From Calamus simplicifolius (lineage: Eukaryota > Streptophyta > Magnoliopsida > Arecales > Arecaceae): 64,000 nucleotides of DNA. Below are positions 34,760-46,726 of this stretch, one piece after another. The notes beneath the pieces were generated by a model. It was not told where the DNA came from. It saw only the letters and a list, made by a program, of their open reading frames with translations, and ran no database searches. The stretch's first letter is position 1, and each line of letters begins with the position of its first letter. Made by a program: the position numbers and the translations under genes. The stretch spans positions 127,374 through 191,373 of the forward strand of contig UESW01001594.1 of assembly GCA_900491605.1 (NCBI GenBank). The letters are read 5' to 3'.

Positions 34760-37700
34760 ATTTTATCTACCATGTTGTTGGGTGGTGCTCTGCAAAAGTA
34801 GATCATATCCCATTTGAAGTCATATGAACACAAGGGACAAGGATGGCTTGCCTTTGGAATTCATTGATTACTCCATTGCTTCTCTCTATATTGGTAGTAG
34901 CTTGGGTTGGTTTCTCTCATCATACAAGTTGGGTCATTAGTATGGGAGGAAAACATGATCTCCTTCGCAGTTAATGTGGGTGATCCATTCTAACTTTGTT
35001 AGCGAGAATTCTCCCCTTCAAAATAGACTCTTTGTGAGAATTCAAATCATTGCTTGTCTCTATCTCCAAACCATAGGTGACGCTGATGCTAGGGTAAAAT
35101 CTGTTGTGCACTGGGGGTGGCGACTACTGAATCATATTTTTCCTCAAAAAAATAGTAGTTTTCCTCTAAAGTAAACCAGGAAAAGAGTCATAAAAGGAGA
35201 TTCGATGGGTGTTGGAATGGGTCCTTCAATTTGGACCGGAAATCCATTGTATACAATGTACCACACCACTTGGTCAGTTTTGGCTAGTTCCATTTGCTTG
35301 AAGTTAAGCAAAAGCCAAGTTCCATTTGCTTGAAGTTAAGCACAAACCAAGTCAAATTTGGCTTCCAAAATCGTCCTGTTTACCCGTCTCCACGGCACCA
35401 TTCCTTCCCTTAAACCATTCTCATCATCTTCATGACCATGCATTCCATAAATTGCGAAGGGATACCCTATCACTGCACAATTTTTCTCTGCCAATGGGTG
35501 GGAATCATAAGCTGTGGTCCATGATCATTAGGAGGCTCCTATCAATAGCAGCTCATCAGACACGGTTCAGAGGGGACGGACGGCCCCCATCCATTCACTG
35601 CAGTTTCTATCTGTAAAGCTTGCAAAAGCTGTAGAACAGAGTATATACATGGAAAGTGTTGTATTAATCTGCAATCACCCACCTCTGTAACGAGTTGGCT
35701 TCAAATAAACTATAAAAATCATGGTGGTGCCCCTTGAACGTGCAGACAAAAAAATGGTAACGATTAAATATTGTTTCAGACTTGTTTCTCCATCCCAATA
35801 AATCATTAGTCTCACGGATGTCTGCAAGCCTATCAATCTTATAAAAACCAAGAAGTCATCCTCACGCCTTGTTTTATTCGTTAATTAGCAGCACTTACTA
35901 CTTAATAACAAGAGCAACAACCTAATCAATGGTTTTTAATAATGAAGGTCACTTCGGAGTTATGTGGTATATATACAAGAGGCGGTAGTGAATCTACGTT
36001 GAAGTGTTATCATTCTTTTTTAACAGCATCAACAAGTCTCATAAACAATGACCTCTGGAAAAGAAATGATGTTGTCTTTATAATTAAATACGCTCAACCA
36101 CATGGTTTAGTATGACTTTTAAAAGGTTCCATCCCACTAACTCCGGTGTGAATGGTTGTTCATAAAAATCTCGATTAGATTAAAGCAGGCGTGATGCATA
36201 TGATTCTGATGGAAAGAAGTAACATCACTTCCGTTGTAAAGTTCATTGCCACATGGCAGAATTTAGGTCAATCTTGCGATGATGATCACCAAATTCTGGT
36301 TTGCTTCACATGTTTCAATTGGATGTCATGTGAGTGACCAGGCTTTTTTACTAACATCAATGTCCTCAAAGGCATCCATCAAAACTGGAACGATACAGAA
36401 AAGATTTGCATGATCTCTGCAAAATGATCAATTGTATAAACCAAGAAGTAGTTCAAAATAAACAAGCTTGTTGCCGTACCTGTCGGGCAACACACTAGAA
36501 AAATAGATAATAAATCAACTTAAAAGTTCATCTCAACTAATGGACTAGTTAAGCAGCAACTACAATCAGAATCCAAACAGACAAGCTAGTGTTTCTAATT
36601 GATTCCTCTTTCTCTCTCGCTCTCTCTCTCATGAGGCCATCAGCTTTGCCTTTGCTGATGTTCAGTTCTATAGCCTACAGATCCATTTAATGCTGACATA
36701 TCATTTTCAGGCCCTCCTGTCTTAATTTCCCTTTCCTACTGGAGTTTCTGCACGCTTTCTTGGCACAGAATGTCTGGTTCTAATTGTGTTCGTGCTCATT
36801 ATCATATTGTTAAGGCCACTAGCTACTACTATTGAAAACAATGGTCCATCACTTTCAGTGGCAGACCACCTCAAGATCACCTAATGTACGAAAAGTTACA
36901 GGTGACGAAGGTCACCTCAAGATCACCTCCCCTGAAAAAAAAAAGGCCACTTAACTAATACACACTGATGTGAACCTCTTAAGTTTTCGTTTTAAGTTTA
37001 TTCAGACGCTATTGAAACCTTTTGATTAGTTTAACAGCATCCTTCTATATTATTCTTGGGTCCATAACATTGATGTCTTCTAGTCTCTTGACAGGAAGCT
37101 AGAAGCCATGTAGTTTATTGCTTCTAAGAGTTGAAAATGGCCATCAAACTCGGTGTGCAGTTTTTTGCTTCTTTTATAATCGTGGACGAGGGATCTGTTG
37201 TAATTAATGAGTACATTAGTTTGTCAAGTAAACACGAGGGGACGATAGCTTTAAAAGAAATAGTAGCAGAGAGTGAAGTATGTGGTGGTAAAATGAGATC
37301 ATTTATTAATACATCCTTTTCTAGATTTTTGCCTTTAACCATCAAAACCCAACTTTATAATAAGTTTTTAATCAACAAACCAAAAAGGAAGGTTTAAAAC
37401 TCTCATTTTATTAATTTAGTAGATTGCTGTTGACATTGACCTTGATGTAATTATTTTTTTCTGGAAGACATTTTAGTTGGGCATTACTCTCAATCCGATA
37501 AGAATTAAGTAAAGCAGCAATAGGCTAAGTTGATGTAGCAGTCAAAAACTTGCTTCAAAAAATTAACATTTTTCTCATTATTTTTATCAATCACAACTTT
37601 TTTGGAAAGTTGTAACATCCTATGCTTAGAAGATAAATTCAACCTGAATTTGTAAGCAAAGATCATATTAGTATAAACACAAAGAATGTAATAAGTTTTA

Positions 37701-37884
37701 TAATTCAATTGATGAAAGAAAAGAAGCTAATAGGTCTGAGTGCATCGAATTGAAAGAATTTGCTTTCTTCCCTCTTTAATCCGATCAACTATATAGCTTA
37801 CTCAAATTGAAGACGAATGACTAATCCAATCTCAAAATTATTTCAGATTTGTAAGGACTTGTATGTAATCTTCTTCTTTTTTTT
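34760..37884. other. Intergenic, no gene recognised
   Basis: The sequence is AT-rich with no coding content I can support. A 32-bp tandem duplication is at 35287-35350, and a CT run is at about 36608-36631. The open frame near 37131-37397 has no family features. Confidence 0.5.
35287..35350. repeat. 32-bp tandem duplication
   Basis: Two adjacent copies begin GTTCCATTTGCTTGAAGTTA at 35287 and 35319 and differ at two or three bases. Confidence 0.85.
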
Positions 37885-37891
37885 CTTTCAG

Positions 37892-38117
37892 AAAAAAGGT
37901 GGGGCTAGTGAAGAACTACGACCACCCAACATTTCAACATCATGCATCAAAATACCTACTTCATGAGAGGCCACGGTATGCTGTTGACTTTAGCAAACCT
38001 GAACCAAATTTCGTTCACCGAATGTGCAAGGAGAACAAACAAATCATTATTGGAAAGCATGCAACATGGAAAAGAGCAGAGCTGAATCACAAACATCAAA
38101 AAGGCAGGTCAGCCTAA
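37892..38117 (+). CDS. Candidate terminal exon of an unidentified gene
   Basis: An open frame of about 72 codons directly follows a strong pyrimidine tract ending TTTCTTTCAG (37882-37891) and ends at TAA 38115-38117. Its composition is protein-like (motifs HPTFQHHASKYLL, RPRYAVDFSKPEPNF), it is not low-complexity, and it lacks a sensible start codon, as a terminal exon would. I do not recognise the family and could not find upstream exons. It could also be a gene fragment. Confidence 0.35.
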
Positions 38118-38371
38118 CTTTCACGCGTTTGTAGCTGGTATTCACACAACCATATGAGCTGTCCTTGGAAAGAAATTAGGCCATCACTTTTTAGCAGCCC
38201 AGCAACAATGATAAAACTTTAATCTTAAATTAATTAAAGTCAATTATATAATTTTTTTTTCTTCGTTCTACTTGATTTTCAATAATATTTTTAGATGTAA
38301 AAATTTTAAATCTCTTTTTAAGTAACTTTTAATCTATTCCGAGTTTTTTTTTATTTGATCCATATTAATAT

Positions 38372-39506
38372 TGTTGCTAAAATCCGTCCTCCGAATCGGC
38401 ACGAAGGGGCTTCGAGACGGGCTTCCTCCTGGGCGGACCTGCAAGACAGTCCTCATGCAAGAAGGCATTGGGGGTGGCCCTCTGCGGAAGACCCTCCGAC
38501 GCTCAAGTCAGTGGAGATCAACAGTCGACAGAAATGAGGAGAAGGCTCTCGCCGAAGAGTTTCCTCCAAGGGCTCCGAGCGGAGCGGCAATGGCGGAAGC
38601 AAAGGCAGAGAGAGAGAGAGAGTGTGTGAGCCAATGCAAGGGAGACCGCCTACCTCATGGGGTCTGGAGCTGTGGTATTTATAGAGGATCACCTAGTTGT
38701 TAGGGGGCGTCGTGGGTCCGAAGGCTGTTGAGATTCGAATCCAGTCTGTTATAAGACCGGTAGGATTCGTATCCGGTTAGTTAGAGGATCAACGGCTGAG
38801 AGAGCTTGTTAATGTCTTAGAATTTGGTGAGAGCATAGGCCCCAGGGCCCTAGGCCACTTTCAGATATGATTCCTATTTTGAATCTTAAGGATTTAAGCT
38901 TTCCGCGCCGAATTCGCAGAGGGGGTTGATATCGCTCGGACTGGGCCGAGCTATAGGGACAGCTTGGCGGGAGAGGCCAAGAAGCGAGATAGCTCGGCTA
39001 GGGCCGAGAAACAAGATAGGTCGGCTGAGGAGCCAGAAGGCGATAGTCGATAGCTCGGCTGGGGCCGAGAAACAAGATAGGTCGGCTGGAGGAGCCGAAG
39101 GCGATAGTCGATAGCTCGGCTGGGGCCGAGAAATAAGATAGGTCGGCTGGAGGAGCCGGAAGGCGACAGCGATAGCTCGGCTGGGGCCGAGAAATAAGAT
39201 AGGTGGCTGGAGGAGCCGAAGGCGACAGTCGATAGCTCGGCTGGGGCCGAGAAACAAGATAAGTCGGCTGGAGGAGCCGGAAGGCGACAGTCGATAGCTC
39301 GGCTGGGGCTAAGAAACAAGATAGGTGGCTGGAGGAGCCGGAAGATGAGGTCCGCACCTCGAGAATCCTTGGCTCGGTGAGGGCTAGGGCGTTCCGATCT
39401 ACCGAGGCTGACTTATCCCTGGCGAATGTCGCACAGCGAGCAGAAATCGGGGCTAACCTTATCCGTGTACATGATTATTGACACGTAACAATTTTACTCC
39501 TCAACA
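38372..39506 (-). repeat. 3' LTR of the Tat-like element
   Basis: On the plus strand it reads TGTTGCTAAAATCC...CTCCTCAACA. A minus-strand TATA box (TATAAATA) lies at 38676-38683. It contains a short GA run (about 38607-38623) and the ~61-bp tandem array. Confidence 0.85.
38991..39352. repeat. ~61-bp tandem array in the 3' LTR, six units
   Basis: Units begin AGCTCGGCT at 38991, 39052, 39113, 39174, 39234 and 39296. Each contains two palindromes: CTCGGC-TGGG-GCCGAG and TCGGCT-GGAGG-AGCCGA. Repetitive proline/serine-rich frames through this array on the minus strand are repeat artefacts. Confidence 0.92.
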
Positions 39507-39617
39507 CATGCCCCCACTCCCTAGTTCGAAGCGTAGGTTCAAGCATAGGGAGTATGAGTCCAGGTGGCACGATTTGAACGGGGGGGATCCGGATTGGACA
39601 GTCCACGCAATGATGCC

Positions 39618-39625
39618 CTATTTAA
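39618..39625 (+). promoter_or_regulatory. TATA-like box of the antisense gene
   Basis: CTATTTAA lies about 280 bp upstream of the antisense ATG at 39897. It is just inside the element, on the side away from gag. Confidence 0.35.
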
Positions 39626-39896
39626 TGCCGCGCAGCCGCCGTGCCTTCGTGGGTAAGGCTCCTTTGGGGCGATGGTTGGGGGACCGCCACATAGCGGATC
39701 CTGATTTTTACGGAGTTTATCGAGGTGGTTCCGGACGCCTCGGGCGAGACACCTTATCTTCCCTTGAGGCGGTTTCCTTCGAGGGGAAGCAAAGCTAAAA
39801 TAGCGTTTCTGTTTGCAGCGCTCCTTCATTCCCCTTTTGGAGAATTTCGTTCTGTTTCCTCTGTAGTTTCGTTTGGTGTCTCTCTCGGCTAGCAGA

Positions 39897-42829
39897 ATGA
39901 TGATCCCCGACGACGTAGTTTCGGAGATTGCCACCGAGGATTTGGAGAAAATTTGCCAGAAGTATGGCATTCCCCCGGATGTTGTTCTGCGATTGCCAGA
40001 ACCCGAGCATAGGGTTTCGCAAGATTTGGAGCACGAGTTTTTCTTTACGAAGATAGTTTGAAAGCGGGCCTCCGGCTTCCTCTCCATCCCCTGGTAAAGG
40101 AGATCATGACATCTTACAACATCTGCCCGATGATGGTGGCTCCCAACAGCTGGCGAGCATCATCGGATTTATTTCGATGTGCAACCAGATCCAGGTTACA
40201 GCTACTCTTCCCCTTTTTCATGCCTGTTACCACCTGATATCCGGGAAAATGGAGTGGCCTTATATCGGACCTCGGAGGTCCTTCAAGACGATTGCGGACA
40301 AACCATCCTCCATAAAGGGATGGAAGAACTGATTCATCATCGCTGAAGGGAACATTGGTTCGACTTTTCCCGGGGATGGGGAAACTTTGTTCGGGATGTG
40401 GAGACACATCCGATTCTATCTGAGTAGGAGGAAAAGGATTTGGAATTCCTCCGCAATGGCAAGGCATTCTCGGCCAACGACTTGCTGTCGGACGAGGCTC
40501 TTTTCGCCGCCGAGCTTAGCCCTCTCGATCCGCATGGTAGGCCCTCCTTCTCTTTTCTACTGGTTTTATTTGAGCGAACGTATCTCGGTCTCATCGTTTG
40601 CTCCTCGCTTCCGCAGCCAAGAGGTCTGAATTATCAGGCCGCATAAAGAGAAAGACGGGCAAGCGCCCAGTGGAGAGTAGTGGCGGGAGAAAAGTAAACC
40701 CAAAAAGAAGGTTCGTCTTTCCGAAAGGTACTCGCCGGATGCTGGAGCAGTCCCGGGAAGCATCAAAAGCAAGGGAGGATTTAGAGAGGACTGCCGAGAT
40801 CCCTTGTCCCCCAGTGGTGGAGATATCAGACAATTCGGACGAGACTCCATTGGCTTGCCAGGATGCTCCTCTTTTGAAGGACGAGCCAATGGCTGATTCG
40901 GCGGAGGTCGTCGTTTCTGAGGGCCCTTCCCCGAGCGAGGAGATATCTCTGGCCTTGGCAGGAGGACAGGAGGGAACAGCTACAATCGGCGAGGCTCAAG
41001 GTGAGCTTCCTATTGGAGGGCCCCCCGCGGACGAGTCTAGGGGCGGTGACGTTAGGGCGACCATAGCAGAGGCTCAAGAAGGGGGGCAGATGGAGGTTTC
41101 GATGAAGCCTGCGGAGGAGACGCAGGTGTCTGTGACCGAGGGAGGAAAACCGGAGGAGGGGGTAGGGCAAGGCAAGAACCTTGCAGTCGGAACTTCTCCC
41201 GCCAAAGTTTTGGGAAGACTAGCGCTTGGGCTGGCCGAGTTATCCGAGGAAAGCCAGGCCAAAATTCTATCGGAGGAGGCCGGGAAGTTGAAGGCTCCTC
41301 ATCGGAGATTGCCCGGATCGGCCCTTCGGGCGGGGATGGTCAGCCCAGCAGCTCAGACACGGCCATTGAGGAGGCGTTTTCTGCTTTGATGAGGTCGGCA
41401 TTGTATCTGGGAGCAGATCCTTCGGCGGATAAATTTGCGGATCTGGAATTGGTTGATGCCGCATTTGGCCAGCGGAATGTGGCGGAGGACATCCACCTTC
41501 TCCCTGATATCGACAATCCCACCCTCATGAAGTTGGCTAGGGCCTACGCCTCCGGGTGAGTTGTCATTTCAGAGCAGTGGGTGCTTTCCAGCTAACTTGA
41601 CCATATTTTCTCACTTGTTTTTTTCTGTAGAATGCTTTGATCTCCCGGGCGCTGTGCTGGCACCTAAGCTTGGCGATGGGAGCTGGTGTCCAGGCCAGGA
41701 GAGTCAGCGCCGAGCTTCGATCGCGAGCGGAGGCGTCTGACATATTTGAACAACTTCTGGCCGCCAGCAATGAGAGTTTGGCGAGAATAAGGGTATTGTA
41801 TCAGGCCGCCCTAGATGATGCGTCCAAGCAGAAGCTTAAAGTAGAGGAGTTACAGGGGCTCCTAGCGAGGTGCGACGACGCATGCTTGGAGCTGTCACGG
41901 GTTAAATCCAAGCATTCCGAAGAAATAAAGCTGTTGAGAAATAGTTCAGCAAAAATCTAGGCAGGCAGAGGAGAGAGGCCACCGAAGAAAGAAATCGCCT
42001 GAGCAGAATGCTTGGTGAAGTGGAGGAGAAGTTACGGCGGCGTGATCGTGATATTGCCGACAGGGACGACAATATCAAGTGGCATCAGGGGAAGATAATG
42101 CTGCTCAGCAGCGAGCTCTCCCAAGCCCGGGGAGAAGTTGATGATAGGCAATCGAGGATTAATGATCTCAAGCTGGTTAGCTGATAAATTGAGGGCCATT
42201 GACGAGGCCAAGGAGCTGACCAAGAAGCTGGCTTAGCAGGAGGAGGAGGTACGGTACCACCCCCTTTTTTAACTTCCTTTATTGGCTCATCGTGTCATCG
42301 GCTGACTCTACTTTTACAGATGAAAAAGGCGGGGCTGGAGAATCAAGATCAGATGTGAGCCTTGCAAGGGGAACTGGAATCCAGCCAATGGAGGAGCTCA
42401 GAGCTCGAGAGGCGGATCAGTGAGACCGAGGAACAGATCACCCTACTGCAGAGTCAAGTCGCTGGAGCTGAGGGGCAGGTCGCCTCATTACGGGGCCAAA
42501 TGGCTGAAACCGAAATGCGTCTCGCTATGCTCAAGGACGAACAAGATGCAACTTGCGCTGACGCTTTCCAGCTCGGAGTGGAGGACATTCGAAGTAAGAT
42601 ATCTAAGGAGCATCCGGAATGGGACCTCTCTTTCTTGGATGTCGAGACTCCTAACGCCAGCGCCTCCGGGGATGAAGAAGAAGACGAGTACATTGATGTT
42701 TCGGACGCCGACCTTGATACTACCCGGGTCCCAGTGAGGCTGCAGCTCTTGGGGGACACTTGCAGCCTGTTGCCAAGGAGGCGAAGACATTCGAGACGGG
42801 GGAGTCGAGCCATGCCTCTACGAGCGTAG
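39897..42829 (+). pseudogene. Antisense 'putative gypsy-type transposon' gene inside the Tat-like element, with introns
   Basis: The coding content starts MMIPDDVVSEIATEDLE and continues KYGIPPDVVLRLP, then NICPMMVAPNSW, in the style of the plant domain annotated as putative gypsy-type transposon (Transposase_28-like). The C-terminal half is glutamate-rich and coiled-coil-like (41700-42560, heptad-style LERRISETEEQITLLQSQV), ending in an acidic tail near 42690. Three spacers look like spliceosomal introns: 40537-40616, 41556-41630 and 42249-42319 (GT...AG, pyrimidine-rich ends). Frameshifts (first near 40054) break it here. It runs against gag. Its function is unknown; related ORFs occur in other Tat elements. 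Confidence 0.7.
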
Positions 42830-43144
42830 TTGAGGGTTCTACTGGGACTGATCCAGCTCCTGACCCTTGAGAGCTATTTTCGTGCTTTTGTTTTTCTGAC
42901 GTGCAACTCGGTTTGAAGTTTTCAATGAATGAGCCTTCCGTCTCTATTTTATTTCCTTTCTCGAATGATCCCTGTCTCAAGTTTTATCCCGACCGTGAGC
43001 AACTTGTGGCTTATTCACACCGCTTGGTTGGCTTTAGCTCGGATTTGAGGGAACATCTTGGTCGAGGCCAAGGCATAGGGATAGCCCCGACGAAGGGGCC
43101 AAGATATAACACAGCTTGGTAAAAAGGGGCTGAGAGACGATCTA

Positions 43145-43275
43145 GCTCGGCTTAGGACGAGTGGCGCAATGGCTCGGCTGGGCCGAGGGAGGAAATGGCT
43201 CGGCTGGGACCGAGGGACGAAATGGCTCGGCTAGGGCCGAGGGATGAAATGGCTCGGCTAGGGCCGAGAAATGCG
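43145..43275. repeat. ~26-bp tandem array, five units
   Basis: Units have the form GGCTCGGCT(A/G)GG-CCGAGGGA(C/T)GAAAT. Each holds a CTCGGC...GCCGAG-type palindrome. The array lies in the spacer between the antisense gene and the first small antisense ORF. Confidence 0.9.
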
Positions 43276-43522
43276 GTAGGTCGACTGGACAGGACCAGGA
43301 ATCATAGAAGCATCCTGGCCAGGACCGAGGTAGTCCATCCTATCAAGGGCGAAATCGTGGATGCGCCTTCGACAAAAAAGAAAGTTTGGTTCCGAGAGAG
43401 GGGGGTTTGCTGAATTCCCCGCTTCCTGTGAGCGGCCACTGAAGCGACAACGCGTGGCAGGGCTTTATGTGAGTGGCATTGGAGCCGGTGGTTCGGGCGA
43501 CTAGGGCTCTCGCCTGGAGCGG

Positions 43523-43530
43523 TTTAAATA
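43523..43530 (+). promoter_or_regulatory. TATA box of small antisense ORF 1
   Basis: TTTAAATA lies 76 bp upstream of the ATG at 43606. The sequence further upstream shares a GCGAC-ACGCGTGGCA motif with the region before the second ORF. Confidence 0.5.
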
Positions 43531-43605
43531 CCAATAGGTGGTAGGCCATCGTTAACCATTTCCTCCGCCGATCTTCGTTGGTCTATCCGAGCTTGTGATA
43601 GCGGG

Positions 43606-43874
43606 ATGGCTTCCAAGGATGGAGGAGGTCGGCCGGAGCACCAGTCGACGGTGTCAACGCTCGTTGGGGGACCCGGAGGGGTCGCACCAAGGCGGTCATC
43701 GACGGGGAAGTCCTGGCCTCATTGTTTGCAAGTCGTGAGCGACTCCAACAGGCGACCGAGCAACACATGATTGCCTCTACTAGGGAGATCATGCACCTCC
43801 GCGCGGTCAACGATCGGTTAGAAGAACGTGTGGCGTCCCTCCAGCAACAGGTGTGCGACCCGGCAGTGGAGTGA
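43606..43874 (+). pseudogene. Small antisense coiled-coil ORF 1
   Basis: It starts MASKDGGGRPEHQS. After a frameshift near 43670 the frame reads VIDGEVLASLFASRERLQQ and continues ERVASLQQQV to a TGA at 43872. It is short, charged and helical, without a known domain. It is clearly related to the ORF at 46416: same layout, shared ASL-QQV motif, and similar bases (CCTGTGA against CCTCTGTGA) after the coding end. The frameshift may be real or a sequence error. Confidence 0.5.
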
Positions 43875-44707
43875 GGGGAAGGCTCAGCAGCTCCGGGAGA
43901 GGATGATAAGCCCCTGTGAGGGCTGATGTATTTTCCTTTCTTTTCGTTGCCCCTTTATGATGAATGGAAAGAATAGTTTATGTAGCTTTTGTGTTTGCCG
44001 CTGTTTTGAGATGCTTGCTTTCATCGTGCAAGTCTTATAAGCGATCCATCCCTCGGAGGGTTTTTAGCCATCCTTGCCCGGATCAGGGCGCGGGATAACA
44101 TTCAGTCATGTTGGACTGAAAATAGATATTTCGGTTTGTTTCGAAGTATAGAAACAGCTTTGGCCTTAGAGGGGAGCATAGGGCGGTGCCTAGGTCCGTG
44201 CCTAGGTCCCACAGGCACGGGGCCGGAGCAGAGGGTATTGAGAGGTCATTATCGAGGAGTACATGGCCTCCGCGCCACTTTATTACCCTGTCAGTGCCTT
44301 GTCTTTTCCAAGGCAAGTCGACTTCTTTTGTGAAGTAGATAATATGGCTCTGTAGCCAGCAAAAAGTTGCCTCAGTGTTTTCTAGGGGCTTTTATTAGGT
44401 CGATCTTTTCCAATGCAGGTTATTCTGGCGTATGACGCAAGCACTTATTCGCCATTGGAGGATGTCGTTTTCACTGGACGATCTCCTAGGTCTACCTGTA
44501 TCCGCAAGATCAGCGGGCGATTTTTGCATTTAAAACTTGTGATCCGGGATCAGAGAAAATCTTTTGGCGTGCGTCATGGTTCGGGCGACGGCTTGGTGCG
44601 CAACGAGGGGCGCTGTTTTCATCCCGGGAGGCCACGTGGTGGCGTGGGTTAGGCGCTTTGAATCTGGGGCTTTCTGCTCTGATAGCCACTCCCGGTTCAC
44701 CTTCGCC

Positions 44708-45486
44708 TATAAAAGGGGAAAAAGGGGCCGTGTTGGGCCATCCTCGAGTTTTCTTCCCTGTGAATTGTGAAGGTTTTCGTGATGCCTGTCTCTTTGGGGC
44801 TTAGAGTGGGAGGACCGAGCTTACCTTTTGCAAGTCGTCATCCTCCGGACAGTTGGGGTGATGAAGGAGCCACTGGAGAGTGGCTCATCCTCAGGGGATG
44901 AGTTTTGGAGATCATATGGAGAGCGCACAGGAGGGCCGCAGAGATCACATGGAGAGCGCACATATGCGCTTCCTGTGTGTCCTTTGTGGCTCGCTACGGG
45001 GGGTGCGGGGTAGAAAGTGCATCGAGACCCCGTAGCACGCACGGAGCCTTCCTTTTCCATCGGTCTGGATTCTCGTCCCTTCTCTGAGGGGAATCCTTGC
45101 CACGGGAAGGAGAAGCTGGGAGCAATGTGGGGCTGATGGTCCCCTAGCGCTCCCAATCGGGCAGTGGCCCCAGCCCAGCATCCCACCTGAGGGGAGCTGG
45201 TTAGTTCATCCGGTTCCTCAGAATCAGCATCCATGGGTCGTGCCTCCTTTTGGATCTCTTAGTTCATCCGGAGGGACCGTAGAAGGTCGGCCTTGCCACT
45301 TATCAGGGCGAGCTGACTGGTTCGTGGTTTGTCTGATTTCTTGGGCCAGATGCCGAAATGTCGTTATTAACCGAAGCGGCTTGGAGCAGTTCGGCCGAAC
45401 TATGCACTCGTTTTTATTTCCTGTGCTTTGGCGCACTTGTAACTCCTCTCAGGAGGTTGTAACTTTTCTCTTGATGAGGAAATAAA
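44708..45486 (+). other. Possible third antisense transcription unit
   Basis: TATAAAAGGGG at 44708 is a strong TATA box, and AATAAA at 45481-45486 is a good poly(A) signal. An ATG at 44782 and others follow, but no convincing protein is seen in between. It may be a non-coding or decayed antisense transcript. Confidence 0.35.
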
Positions 45487-45624
45487 GAAAATTTTCATTC
45501 CTTTTTTTTGGCCTTTGCTTCTTTTGCGTTGGAGAGTTGTTACTCCTATAATGCGCTTTTTATGCTGCAGCATATTTCGGCGGTGCTTCGCGGCTTAGTC
45601 CTTGCTGAGGCCAAGATACAGAGA

Positions 45625-45848
45625 TATCGCTCAGTCCGGCCGGGGCTTGCGAGCTACCCGAACCTGAGCTAAGTTTTAAAGAACGCTTAGTTCGACCGGG
45701 GCTTGTGAGCTACCCGAATCCGAGCTAAGTTTTAAAGAACGCTTAGTTCGGCCGGGGCTTGTGAGCTACCCGAATCCGAGCTAAGTTTTAAAGAACGCTT
45801 AGTTCGGCCGGGGCTTGTGAGCTACCCGAATCCGAGCTATGTCTTGGA
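45625..45848. repeat. 56-bp tandem array, four units
   Basis: GAACGCTTAGTTCGG-type starts lie at 45681, 45737 and 45793, after a diverged first unit. Each unit can fold: CTTAGTTCGG pairs with CCGAGCTAAG at nine of ten positions, the tenth being a G-T pair. Confidence 0.92.
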
Positions 45849-46340
45849 GACCGTTTGGACCGGCTGCAACATGCTATTTCGACTCATAGCTCGGCCCAGC
45901 CGAGGTACGGAGATTCGATGCAGATAGCTCGGTCGTTACCGAGAATGATGACATTATGTTTGGTTCTTGTGGTGAATATAGATTCTGATGTAAACGAGCG
46001 ACGCATGGGGGTGTTCGGAGTTATGACTCGGTCGCCCTCGAGAGGCGAGTTAATGTTGATTGCTGGTGCGCTTTATTTCTTTGCACCTTTCGAGGACACC
46101 CAATTCGAGGGAGTCTGGCGGATTTTCAAGAACATTTATTTCACGAGGGTCGGCAAACTGGGGGGAGCCTGGTCCCTAGAGAAGGAGGGGAATTTCCGGG
46201 CGTGCCGCCGATGCTTATCGATCCTCCTCGGGAGGGGGTGCGACTCTTTGCTTCCCGCAGGCGCCAGCCGAAGCGACGACGCGTGGCAAATTCCCGGGTC
46301 GGGATTAATGACTCGACTGCTCGAAATACTTCCAGGGCGA

Positions 46341-46348
46341 TATAAATA
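46341..46348 (+). promoter_or_regulatory. TATA box of small antisense ORF 2
   Basis: TATAAATA lies 68 bp before the ATG at 46416, a spacing close to that of ORF 1. Confidence 0.5.
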
Positions 46349-46415
46349 TGGATGAGAGGGATGCCAGTGTTTGTCATCCTCTCAGTTAGTCTTTTGATAG
46401 CTCCTGAGAGCAGGT

Positions 46416-46726
46416 ATGGCCTCCCATGGTGAAGGGCAATCGACTAAAGAGCCGAGCGGCGCAGCAACGGTCGCAGGGACTCCTGGGGGAGTCGCTTTTC
46501 TGTGACCGTCGATGGGATGGCCTTAGCGTCAGCTTTAGTGGGCCATGAGCAGTTCCAAAAGACGGTCGAGGAATTTCTTGCCGTCTCGACGAGGGAGGCC
46601 GAGGCTCTTCACCGGGTCATTGACCGGTAGGAGGGGGTGATAGCGTCCCTCCGTCAGCAAGTCGCCGAGCTAACTCGGCGTAGGGAGGACCCGGCAGCTC
46701 CTGGGGGAGACAGTAAGCCTCTGTGA
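46416..46726 (+). pseudogene. Small antisense coiled-coil ORF 2
   Basis: It starts MASHGEGQSTKEPSG. After a frameshift near 46500 the frame reads ALASALVGHEQFQKTVEEFL, then IASLRQQVAELTRR, ending at TGA 46724. A TAG interrupts it near 46628. It is a diverged duplicate of the ORF at 43606. No known family was recognised. Confidence 0.5.

Noticed and set aside
38886..39357. Repetitive Pro/Ser/Leu-rich frames on the minus strand
   Set aside because: Translation of the ~61-bp LTR array, with three overlapping frames open at once.
40566..42980. Minus-strand frames opposite the antisense gene
   Set aside because: They are shadows of the GC-rich plus-strand coding sequence; domain-like content and intron signals are on the plus strand.
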